A model generated the notes under the pieces. It ran no database searches. It was given only the letters and a program-made list of their open reading frames with translations, and was not told the origin of the DNA. From contig JAOUNV010000109.1 of NCBI GenBank assembly GCA_029880775.1, forward strand, positions 1 to 6,757: a DNA stretch of 6,757 nucleotides. The letters are read 5' to 3'. The position numbers were made by a program, and so were the translations under genes. Positions 1 through 5,283 of the stretch are shown piece after piece (position 1 is the stretch's first letter; each line of letters opens with the position of its first letter). The DNA is from Nitrospinota bacterium (GTDB taxonomy: Bacteria > Nitrospinota_A > UBA7883).

Positions 1-246
1 TACACCCGGATTACAAACGGAATCCCCGTAACCCCCATGCCGCCCCACTATGACCCCAAAAAGGAGGCGGATCTGTCCCAGCAGCGGATGGACGTGGTGG
101 ACTACATCATGAGCTTGGCGGAACAGGCGGAGAAGAAGCGTCAACGCAAACGGATGTTGATTGCGGCTCTGGCGGCGGCGGCGGTATTTTTTGCGATCTG
201 GCTATGGATGGGTGGCCGTGGCGAGGATGAGAGTCAGGAAACGTAA
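1..246 (+). CDS. C-terminal end of a membrane-anchored cytochrome c domain protein (5' end outside window)
   Basis: The frame is open from base 1 to the TAA at 244-246, so the gene continues to the left. The first visible residues read YTRITNGIPVTPMPP, then a stretch ending in LSQQRMDVVDYIMSL. This is the usual C-terminal pattern of class I cytochrome c domains: a G-x-P-x-T-P-M-P segment with the axial heme Met, then an acidic/polar linker and the final helix with D-V-V-x-Y-I-x-S-L. The Met at 37-39 would then be the heme ligand, not a start codon; no ribosome site precedes it. The CxxCH heme motif must lie upstream, outside the window. After the domain comes a basic stretch (KKRQRKR, about 133-153), one hydrophobic helix (about 154-216) and a short acidic tail. 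The likely role is electron transfer at the membrane; partner and pathway cannot be told. It overlaps the convergent gene at 234-836 by 13 nt. The cytochrome assignment rests on the pattern of about 35 residues only. Confidence 0.72.
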   Translation, partial: YTRITNGIPVTPMPPHYDPKKEADLSQQRMDVVDYIMSLAEQAEKKRQRKRMLIAALAAAAVFFAIWLWMGGRGEDESQET

Positions 247-836
247 GTTGAGTTAGCCTCCCCCGGCTCCCCCACTTGCCGTGTGGCGTAACGCGCATGG
301 AGCAGGACCATCGGGATCAGAGCCACGCCCAGCGCCGCCGGGCTGATGAGGAGCGATTTGACCCCCAACGCCACAAACCCTCCGAACCCTACTACCCAGC
401 CAAGAATAAATCCGTTGTTTTCCATAAGGAACAGCTGGGCGGAGGTGGGGAAGTATGGCTGGTTGATCCGAAAAAAGTGACCCGCCTGGGCGCCCGATAT
501 CATGATGAGAATCCAATAAGCTGGCAATAACGAAAAATCATAAGGAAAGCTGTAGAGAAGAGCCATTGCCCCGTAATATGCCAGCAGCCCGGCGACGTGC
601 CATGCCACTAGTGGCGCCACAAGTGGTTTAGCCACTAGTGGCTTAGCGACCCTGATGTTCGCTCCTTGCCCATCAGGAAGAAAAAGCCCAGCCATCGCCC
701 CGCTGATCCATGCCAGGGTGGCTGTGACAAAGCTTGTGTAAGCGGCAGTCAGCAATATCTCCAGCCCGAAGAAATACGCCGTCTGGATTACGCCGAAATA
801 AACACCAAATACGAGCGCATAGATTATCCTCATCAT
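234..836 (-). CDS. Small polytopic membrane protein, second gene of the minus-strand operon
   Basis: A 200-residue, very hydrophobic protein of unrecognised family. About six membrane segments can be seen: residues 4-25, 26-53, 79-97, 103-122, 139-158 and 161-181. Its ATG overlaps the TGA of the upstream gene (ATGA, plus-strand 833-836), so translation is probably coupled and the two products may act together. A second Met codon follows directly. The stretch around residues 114-152 (S-G-A-Q-A-G-H-F-F ... M-E-N-N-G-F-I-L-G-W) resembles the helix pair around the G-x-x-F-P and N-x-x-G-x-x-x-G positions in the membrane part of spermidine-synthase-like membrane proteins. It could be a detached membrane half related to its operon partner; this is inference. 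Residues 64-78 form an AKPLV repeat in the loop between helices 2 and 3. The last four codons and the stop overlap the end of the convergent cytochrome gene. Confidence 0.8.
   Translation of the reverse strand: MMRIIYALVFGVYFGVIQTAYFFGLEILLTAAYTSFVTATLAWISGAMAGLFLPDGQGANIRVAKPLVAKPLVAPLVAWHVAGLLAYYGAMALLYSFPYDFSLLPAYWILIMISGAQAGHFFRINQPYFPTSAQLFLMENNGFILGWVVGFGGFVALGVKSLLISPAALGVALIPMVLLHARYATRQVGEPGEANSTYVS
606..647 (-). repeat. In-frame tandem repeat built from a 12-bp palindrome
   Basis: Read on the minus strand, 647-633 and 632-618 are two 15-nt units of the form GCTAARCCACTWGTG, followed by a shortened 12-nt unit GCGCCACTAGTG (617-606). They encode AKPLV, AKPLV and APLV. Seen as palindromes, GCCACTAGTGGC occurs exactly at 604-615 and 631-642, with an imperfect copy GCCACAAGTGGT at 616-627. 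The repeat keeps the reading frame and falls in an extramembrane loop (residues 64-77) of the small membrane protein. It may be a short palindromic repeat family that has entered a coding gene, or a local slippage expansion; the window holds no further copy that would settle this. Confidence 0.8.
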
Positions 837-2311
837 GGCGCCTCTCCTGTTATATGGCGCCTTACAACCAATCGCAGGCTCCGCCTCACCGGATAGCTCA
901 AGTTGTCCAGCGATATGGGCGGCGTATCCCCCACTATCAGCTTTGCCTCAGCTCTGTCGTATGTGGCTATGTTCTTATGGCCCAACTCCAAGCTGGCCCG
1001 TTCGATATCCTCTCTACCGAATGGGAGTGATCGCGCCGCCAGGACAAAGCTCCTGCCTGGGATGTCCGGCGCCACCAGGAACACTTCTTCGAACACCGCC
1101 AGCGCGGCGGCGGCCACAGTTTTAGGAGTGCTGGCCTTTTCGCTAAAGGAGCCGCTCAGAGAAACGGAGAGCGCGCCTTTGGGAGTCAGTCTGCTTTTGG
1201 CCAGGGTGTAAAACTCCACGGAATGGAGCAAGCCTAGCTGCACGGAAAGAGGCGCCGGCACGTCCACGACAATCAGGTCGTATTTTTTGTCGGTGGACCC
1301 AAGGTAGTTTTTCGCGTCTTGAATGGTCAGGCTCCAGTTGGATATCGTATCCAGCCGGTTGATCTCCGCCAGGAACCTGCGGCTTCCTTCCACCACGGCG
1401 CCATCGATCTCCACCACGTCCACATGGCCTGAGTGAGGCGCCACGTTGCGAAGCGACTGTAGCGATCCTGCGCCGATGACGAGCGCGTTTTCCGGTCGGA
1501 TAATTGTCGCAGGCAGGCGGGAGAGAAAAGTGTTGAAATGCTCCAGGGATGTGGAGCCGAAATTCATATTCCCGTCCAGGAAGATGTAAGTCTTCCCTGT
1601 CATGCCGGAGCGGATGAAATCCACCTTCTGGTACGGGCTGTTTACGCTGAGCAGCGGCTCCGCCTGTTGAAAATGAAGCCCCTTCACATAATGAACCGCC
1701 AGGCTGCCCCGCTCCAAGGTCTGGAACGCCACCAAGTAAACCACCAGCCCCATGGCCAATGCAGCCGCCATCACCTTCCGCGGCCATAACATAAATACCA
1801 GCCCAGCCAACGACACCTGATACAACAACGGCTGAGCCATGGGATAGGTTCCCAGAGTCATGGCGCCCACCGCTCCGGTCATAGCTCCGGCCAGCTCCGC
1901 CCCATACAGCCTGGCCAGGCTATTACCACCACCGTCTTTATCGATGAACCATGGAAGGAGCAGGCTATAGAAGGAAGATAGAAGGAACATGGCGAAAAAG
2001 ATGATGAAGGCAAAGGACCAGCCAGGAGATTTCTCGTGCAGCATGGCGGAGAAGTATCTAAGCGAAAAGGGAAGCGTGATATGCAGCATCCAGAAAACCA
2101 CGGCCAGCAACCTGAGCCCTGCCAGGGAAAAGCGCCCCGAAAGAGCGTACCCCACCGAGTACCCGGTGAAATAGGATATGGTGACCAGCAGGATGACGAT
2201 CTCCGTCCCCCGCAGAATGGCGGATATCTCCCGGACCATAAAGAACTGGAGCAGCATCAGGCATATCCCGGCCAGGAACAGGATGGCAAGCTGGTGGTTT
2301 ATAGGCTTCAT
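833..2311 (-). CDS. Seven-helix membrane protein with a divergent spermidine-synthase-like domain
   Basis: A 492-residue fusion. Residues 1-200 hold about seven membrane helices (6-26, 36-57, 65-85, 98-122, 137-158, 161-176, 179-199). The R-E-I-S-A-I-L-R-G-T-E stretch at 27-37 is typical of membrane-embedded spermidine-synthase-like proteins. Residues about 220-460 form a Rossmann-type domain: NSPYQKV at 224-230, LDG at 245-247, the SAM-loop-like VIGAGS at 278-283, the acidic VEID at 300-303, DAK at 332-334, YDLIVVD at 344-350 and an EFY at 366-368. Known members of the fold transfer aminopropyl groups from decarboxylated SAM. Here several active-site positions appear changed (GGGDG-like loop to GAGS, DxxDP to DVPAP, LDGxxQ to LDGNMN), so a true polyamine synthase activity is doubtful. 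An in-frame TGA lies just upstream of the ATG (TGA-AGC-CCC-ATG), which fixes the start; the ribosome site (GAAG) is weak. It is the first gene of a two-gene operon. Confidence 0.85.
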   Translation of the reverse strand: MKPINHQLAILFLAGICLMLLQFFMVREISAILRGTEIVILLVTISYFTGYSVGYALSGRFSLAGLRLLAVVFWMLHITLPFSLRYFSAMLHEKSPGWSFAFIIFFAMFLLSSFYSLLLPWFIDKDGGGNSLARLYGAELAGAMTGAVGAMTLGTYPMAQPLLYQVSLAGLVFMLWPRKVMAAALAMGLVVYLVAFQTLERGSLAVHYVKGLHFQQAEPLLSVNSPYQKVDFIRSGMTGKTYIFLDGNMNFGSTSLEHFNTFLSRLPATIIRPENALVIGAGSLQSLRNVAPHSGHVDVVEIDGAVVEGSRRFLAEINRLDTISNWSLTIQDAKNYLGSTDKKYDLIVVDVPAPLSVQLGLLHSVEFYTLAKSRLTPKGALSVSLSGSFSEKASTPKTVAAAALAVFEEVFLVAPDIPGRSFVLAARSLPFGREDIERASLELGHKNIATYDRAEAKLIVGDTPPISLDNLSYPVRRSLRLVVRRHITGEAP

Positions 2312-2352
2312 GGGGCTTCAGATATATCAGAAAACGCGCCGGGAGCATGAGC

Positions 2353-2358
2353 TATAAT
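2353..2358 (+). promoter_or_regulatory. Possible -10 hexamer upstream of the small ORF
   Basis: A perfect TATAAT lies about 92 nt before the small ORF that starts at 2451. The hexamer 17 bp upstream (GAAAAC, 2330-2335) is a poor -35 and there is no extended TG element, so this may be chance in an A/T-rich stretch. Confidence 0.2.
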
Positions 2359-2450
2359 TGCCTTTCCTGCAGGTGGCGCCATGGTATGGATAATGCGTAT
2401 TAACTTCCTAAAGATGAACCAGTATCAAGTTTAAATCGAACGGAGGGGAA

Positions 2451-2576
2451 ATGAAAACAGAATTTCATAAAGCTTGCTCTACGGTGGTTTTGATAAACAG
2501 GCTTCAGCTAATATGCAGGAGCTCATTTTCATTTTACGGGTTGCCTGCTCCAGTAGTGGGGGTACAGGCCAGATGA
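2451..2576 (+). CDS. Possible 41-residue small protein or leader ORF
   Basis: ATG at 2451 is preceded by a strong purine-rich site (GGAGGGG at 2442-2448). The frame runs to TGA at 2574-2576. The product begins MKTEFHKACSTVVLINRLQL and ends in a Pro/Val/Gly-rich tail. It resembles no family I know and has no clear signal peptide or long helix. Residues 12-21 are rich in branched-chain residues (V, V, L, I, L, L, I), which is of interest upstream of leuA. However, there is no run of Leu codons as in classical leu leader peptides, and the ORF ends more than 200 nt before leuA. The ribosome site is the only real support. Confidence 0.25.
   Translation: MKTEFHKACSTVVLINRLQLICRSSFSFYGLPAPVVGVQAR
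2543..2569 (+). other. RNA hairpin at the 3' end of the small ORF
   Basis: GCCTG (2543-2547) pairs with CAGGC (2565-2569). CTCC (2548-2551) can continue the stem with GGGG (2559-2562) across a two-base bulge, leaving a seven-base loop. A run of five T follows only at 2579-2583, nine bases after the stem, so it is not a standard terminator. Its function is unknown. Confidence 0.3.
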
Positions 2577-2604
2577 AGTTTTTGATGAATAATCTTCAAA
2601 AGGT

Positions 2605-2613
2605 TGCTACAAT
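2605..2613 (+). promoter_or_regulatory. Candidate leuA promoter (extended -10 element)
   Basis: TGCTACAAT fits the extended -10 form TGnTATAAT with one mismatch. A TTGATG at 2582-2587 could be a weak -35, but the spacing of 20 bp is long; extended -10 promoters depend less on it. Transcription would start near 2620, giving a leuA leader of about 174 nt that contains the terminator-like hairpin at 2666-2693. Confidence 0.4.
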
Positions 2614-2665
2614 GGACGGATGAATATGAAACAGCAGTTCAGGTCTTTCTTCCTTCGCGTCATCC

Positions 2666-2693
2666 TTGCGCCCTAGGCGCAATTTATTCTTTT
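2666..2693 (+). terminator. Terminator-like hairpin in the leuA leader (possible attenuator)
   Basis: TTGCGCC (2666-2672) and GGCGCAA (2676-2682) form a perfect 7-bp stem with a CTA loop. The T-rich tract TTTATTCTTTT (2683-2693) follows at once. This is the form of a Rho-independent terminator on the plus strand; the minus strand has no T tract. It lies 100 nt upstream of leuA and downstream of the candidate promoter, so it would end transcription before leuA unless bypassed. It could instead simply end a short upstream transcript covering the small ORF. The stem is short, so strength is uncertain. Confidence 0.5.
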
Positions 2694-2793
2694 CTCCCAA
2701 AAACCCCAAATTCGACAACGCTACACGCCTGTTTTGGCGTTAGAATAACAATGTTGCCCCTTTACCGGTGGCCGTATTTAGGACGAGAAGATC

Positions 2794-4314
2794 ATGGCTA
2801 AGAGCAAAGATCAAGTAATCATATTCGACACAACCCTGCGCGATGGAGAACAGAGCCCAGGCTTTTCCATGACCATGGATGAAAAGCTGACCCTGGCCCA
2901 CCAGCTGGCGAAGATGAACGTGGACGTGATAGAGGCGGGATTTCCCCAGGCTTCCGTGGGTGATTTCGAAGCGGTTCATAAAATCGCCAAAACCGTGAAG
3001 GGGCCGGTGATCGCCGGACTGGCCCGCGCCATGGCCGGGGATATAGATCGCTGCGCCGAGGCCGTGAAGCCCGCCGGCAAGAAGAGGATACACACATTTG
3101 TGGGCACCAGCCCCACCCATGTGAAGTACCAACTGAAGAAAACTCACGACCAGGTGCTGAAGATGGCCGCCGACGCGGTCCGCCGCGCCAGAGGCCATGT
3201 GAAGGATGTGGAGTTCTCCGCCATGGACGCCTCCCGGACGGAGCCGCAATTTCTGTATGACGTGTTGCAGGCAGCCATAGAGGAAGGCGCCACCACTGTG
3301 AACATACCAGACACCGTGGGATACGCCATCCCGGCGGAGTTCGGCGAGTTGATCGCCGCCATTCGCCAGAATGTTCCTAACATAGACAAAGCGATTGTAT
3401 CCGTCCATTGCCATGACGACCTGGGCCAGGCCGTGGCCAACTCTATAGAAGCGGTGCGCAACGGCGCCCGTCAGGTGGAGTGCGCGATAAATGGCATCGG
3501 TGAGAGAGCCGGCAACGCCTCACTGGAGGAGGTGGTGATGGCCATCAAGACCCGGCGCGACTATATGAAGGTGACCACTCAGGTGAACACCAAGGAAATA
3601 TACAAGACCAGCCACCTGCTGATCTCCATCACCGGTGTGCCGGTGCAGCCGAACAAGGCCATCGTGGGGGAGAACGCTTTCGCCCACGAGTCCGGCATCC
3701 ACCAGGATGGTGTGCTCAAGGAGCGAACCACCTTTGAGATCATGACACCCTCATCTATCGGACTGAAGAAAAACAAGCTGGTGCTGGGCAAGCATTCCGG
3801 GCGCCACGCCTTTTCCAAACGGCTGGAGGAGCTGGCGTACAAGTTGAAGCCTGAGGCCATAAACAAAGCGTTCGAGAAGTTCAAGGCGCTGGCGGATAAA
3901 AAGAAGGATATCTTCGACGAGGACCTAGAAGCGATAGTGGGGGAGGAAATCTCCACCGCATCGGCGCCCCGGGTGTTCGAGCTGATCCATGTGCAGACCA
4001 CCTCCGGCACCGGAACCATACCCACCGCCACGGTGACCTTGCGCAAGGAGAAACAGACTATCACCGACTCCTCCACGGGGGATGGCCCCGTAGACGCCGT
4101 ATTCCGGGCGATAGAACGGATAACAGGAATATCGGGAAGGCTGGAAGAGTACAACATACGTTCCGTCTCCCAGGGAAAGGACGCCCAGGGGGAAGTGACC
4201 CTGCGGGTTCTGGTCGGCAAGGAATTGTTCGCCGGGAAAGGCTCCTCCACCGATGTGATAGAGGCTTCCGCCAAGGCCTGGCTGGCGGCGATGAACAAGA
4301 AAGCCGGGAAGTGA
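2794..4314 (+). CDS. leuA: 2-isopropylmalate synthase
   Basis: LeuA condenses acetyl-CoA with 2-oxoisovalerate to form 2-isopropylmalate, the first committed step of leucine synthesis, in the cytoplasm. The 506 residues match the usual bacterial length. The TIM-barrel domain opens with FDTTLRDGEQSPG (11-23). The predicted metal ligands are D17, H205 and H207 (in HCHDD) and N241 (in NGIGERAGN, 233-241). From about residue 390 comes the C-terminal regulatory domain (RVFELIHVQTTSGTGTIP, then GDGPVDAVF and a closing GKGSSTDVIEASAKAW), which binds leucine for feedback inhibition in the family. A linker and subdomain with GESGIH-like AHESGIHQDG separate the two. The start ATG has an AGGA ten bases upstream (2780-2783), which is modest. 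Related (R)-citramalate and homocitrate synthases share the fold; the overall pattern favours LeuA. Expression may be controlled by the hairpin at 2666-2693. No other leu or ilv gene is next to it; accD follows after 45 nt. Confidence 0.96.
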   Translation: MAKSKDQVIIFDTTLRDGEQSPGFSMTMDEKLTLAHQLAKMNVDVIEAGFPQASVGDFEAVHKIAKTVKGPVIAGLARAMAGDIDRCAEAVKPAGKKRIHTFVGTSPTHVKYQLKKTHDQVLKMAADAVRRARGHVKDVEFSAMDASRTEPQFLYDVLQAAIEEGATTVNIPDTVGYAIPAEFGELIAAIRQNVPNIDKAIVSVHCHDDLGQAVANSIEAVRNGARQVECAINGIGERAGNASLEEVVMAIKTRRDYMKVTTQVNTKEIYKTSHLLISITGVPVQPNKAIVGENAFAHESGIHQDGVLKERTTFEIMTPSSIGLKKNKLVLGKHSGRHAFSKRLEELAYKLKPEAINKAFEKFKALADKKKDIFDEDLEAIVGEEISTASAPRVFELIHVQTTSGTGTIPTATVTLRKEKQTITDSSTGDGPVDAVFRAIERITGISGRLEEYNIRSVSQGKDAQGEVTLRVLVGKELFAGKGSSTDVIEASAKAWLAAMNKKAGK

Positions 4315-4320
4315 TATAAT
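4292..4320 (+). promoter_or_regulatory. Candidate internal promoter for accD-folC
   Basis: A perfect extended -10, TGATATAAT (4312-4320), overlaps the leuA stop codon TGA. A -35-like TGAACA (4 of 6 to consensus, 4292-4297) stands 17 bp upstream. Transcription would start near 4327, about 33 nt before the accD ATG. The placement suggests accD-folC can be expressed when leuA is shut off. Confidence 0.55.
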
Positions 4321-4359
4321 GCGAGCCGTGGGAACGCGAACAACAGGTGGGGATATTTA

Positions 4360-5268
4360 ATGAGTTGGTTTTCAAAAGTAAAGAAACCTCTTGAGGCCAT
4401 AACCTCCAGGGACAAGATCCCGGAGGGGATATGGAAAAAGTGCGATGAGTGCAAGGCGATCCTCTATGGTCAGGAGCTGGAGAGCAACTTCCAGGTGTGC
4501 CCCAAGTGCGGCCATCACCATCGCCTTTCGGGTCCGGAGAGAATCCGGCTGCTGATTGACGAGGGCACCTTCCGGGAGGAGGACGCCAACCTGTCGCCAA
4601 ATGACCCGTTGAGATTCCGCGATATCAAGAAGTATCGCGACAGGATCACCGAATCTCGCAGACGAACAGGACTCAACGAATCGGCCATCTGCGGCTCCGG
4701 TCTACTGTGCAACAGGCCGGTGGAGATTGCGGTTCTCGATTTCGATTTTATTGGCGGCACCCTCGGTTCTGTGGCAGGAGAGAAGATCACAAGGACAATC
4801 GAGCGCTCCATAAAGCAGCGACATCCTGCGATCATCGTCTCCTCCTCCGGCGGCGCCCGGATGCAGGAGGGAATATTCTCCTTGATGCAGATGGCGAAGA
4901 CATCCTCCGCCCTGGGAGAACTGGACGAAGAAAAAATACCTTTCATCTCGCTGCTGGCCCATCCGGTCACCGGCGGGGTGACAGCCAGCTTCGCCATGCT
5001 GGGAGATGTCATCATCGCCGAGCCGAAGGCGCTGGTCGGCTTCGCCGGTCCCAGGGTTATAGAGGAGACGATCCACGAGCAGCTTCCCGAGGGGTTCCAA
5101 AGGTCTGAGTTCATGATGAACCACGGTTTCGTGGATATGGTGACTCCCAGGCTGGAGCTAAAGAGCGCCATCGCCGGATTGCTGAACCATATGTGTGGGG
5201 AAATCGCTTGCCTGTTGCCCGTGGAAAGGGATGAGAAATCCGAAGAGAGCGTCGATTCCGACGCATAG
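4360..5268 (+). CDS. accD: Acetyl-CoA carboxylase carboxyltransferase subunit beta
   Basis: AccD pairs with AccA to move the carboxyl group from carboxybiotin on AccB to acetyl-CoA, giving malonyl-CoA for fatty acid synthesis in the cytoplasm. At 302 residues it is of normal length. It starts with the typical MSWF. A four-cysteine zinc ribbon follows at C28, C31, C47 and C50 (CDEC and CPKC). The crotonase-type carboxyltransferase core has F-I-G-G-T-L-G-S (about 130-137), SGGARMQEG (163-171) and TGGVTASFAMLGD (204-216), whose glycine pairs form the oxyanion holes. GFAGPRVIEETI and LPEGFQRSEF close the core. H201-P-V replaces the more common D-P-T before TGGV; an H is also known at this position in other bacteria. 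The ribosome site AGGTGGGG (4345-4352) lies seven bases before ATG and supports the start. It follows leuA by 45 nt, has its own candidate promoter, and sits before folC in the widespread accD-folC order. The accA, accB and accC genes are not in the window. Confidence 0.97.
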   Translation: MSWFSKVKKPLEAITSRDKIPEGIWKKCDECKAILYGQELESNFQVCPKCGHHHRLSGPERIRLLIDEGTFREEDANLSPNDPLRFRDIKKYRDRITESRRRTGLNESAICGSGLLCNRPVEIAVLDFDFIGGTLGSVAGEKITRTIERSIKQRHPAIIVSSSGGARMQEGIFSLMQMAKTSSALGELDEEKIPFISLLAHPVTGGVTASFAMLGDVIIAEPKALVGFAGPRVIEETIHEQLPEGFQRSEFMMNHGFVDMVTPRLELKSAIAGLLNHMCGEIACLLPVERDEKSEESVDSDA

Positions 5269-5283
5269 CCCTACCCCACTGCG

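Larger units (their letters stand above)
2312..2793. other. Divergent intergenic region and leuA leader
   Basis: This 482-bp stretch separates the minus-strand operon from leuA and is visibly richer in A/T than the genes around it. On the plus strand it holds a TATAAT hexamer at 2353-2358, a 41-codon ORF at 2451-2576, a hairpin at 2543-2569, an extended -10 element at 2605-2613 and a terminator-like hairpin at 2666-2693. A second small inverted repeat (ACGCC 2725-2729 with GGCGT 2736-2740) can alternatively pair through AACGC 2717-2721 with GCGTT 2737-2741. I found no convincing promoter for the minus-strand operon. No tRNA or known riboswitch was recognised. Confidence 0.7.

Noticed and set aside
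1143..1787. Minus-strand 214-codon frame inside the spermidine-synthase-like gene
   Set aside because: It is a shifted frame of the same strand with Gly/Arg-rich composition; the other frame has helices and a recognisable fold.
2320..2450. Promoter for the minus-strand operon (TTGATA with TTAATA on the minus strand)
   Set aside because: The two hexamers are separated by about 19-20 bp and neither alternative gives a convincing pair.
2540..2575. T-box-like element (GGGGGTACAGG) upstream of leuA
   Set aside because: T-boxes are known before leuA in some bacteria, but the conserved TGGnACC core is not present and no specifier stem was found.
2604..2801. Plus-strand 65-codon frame from a TTG start overlapping the beginning of leuA
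   Set aside because: The purine run before the TTG directly abuts it, too close for a ribosome site, and the frame runs through the terminator-like hairpin. The product looks like nothing known. It is probably chance.
3579..4454. Long minus-strand open frame (291 codons) across leuA and the start of accD
   Set aside because: It is antisense to clear LeuA and AccD coding sequence and its product is Ser/Pro-rich, as expected for a shadow frame in GC-rich DNA.
4515..5171. Minus-strand 218-codon frame inside accD
   Set aside because: It lies fully antisense to the conserved AccD core and shows no family motif.
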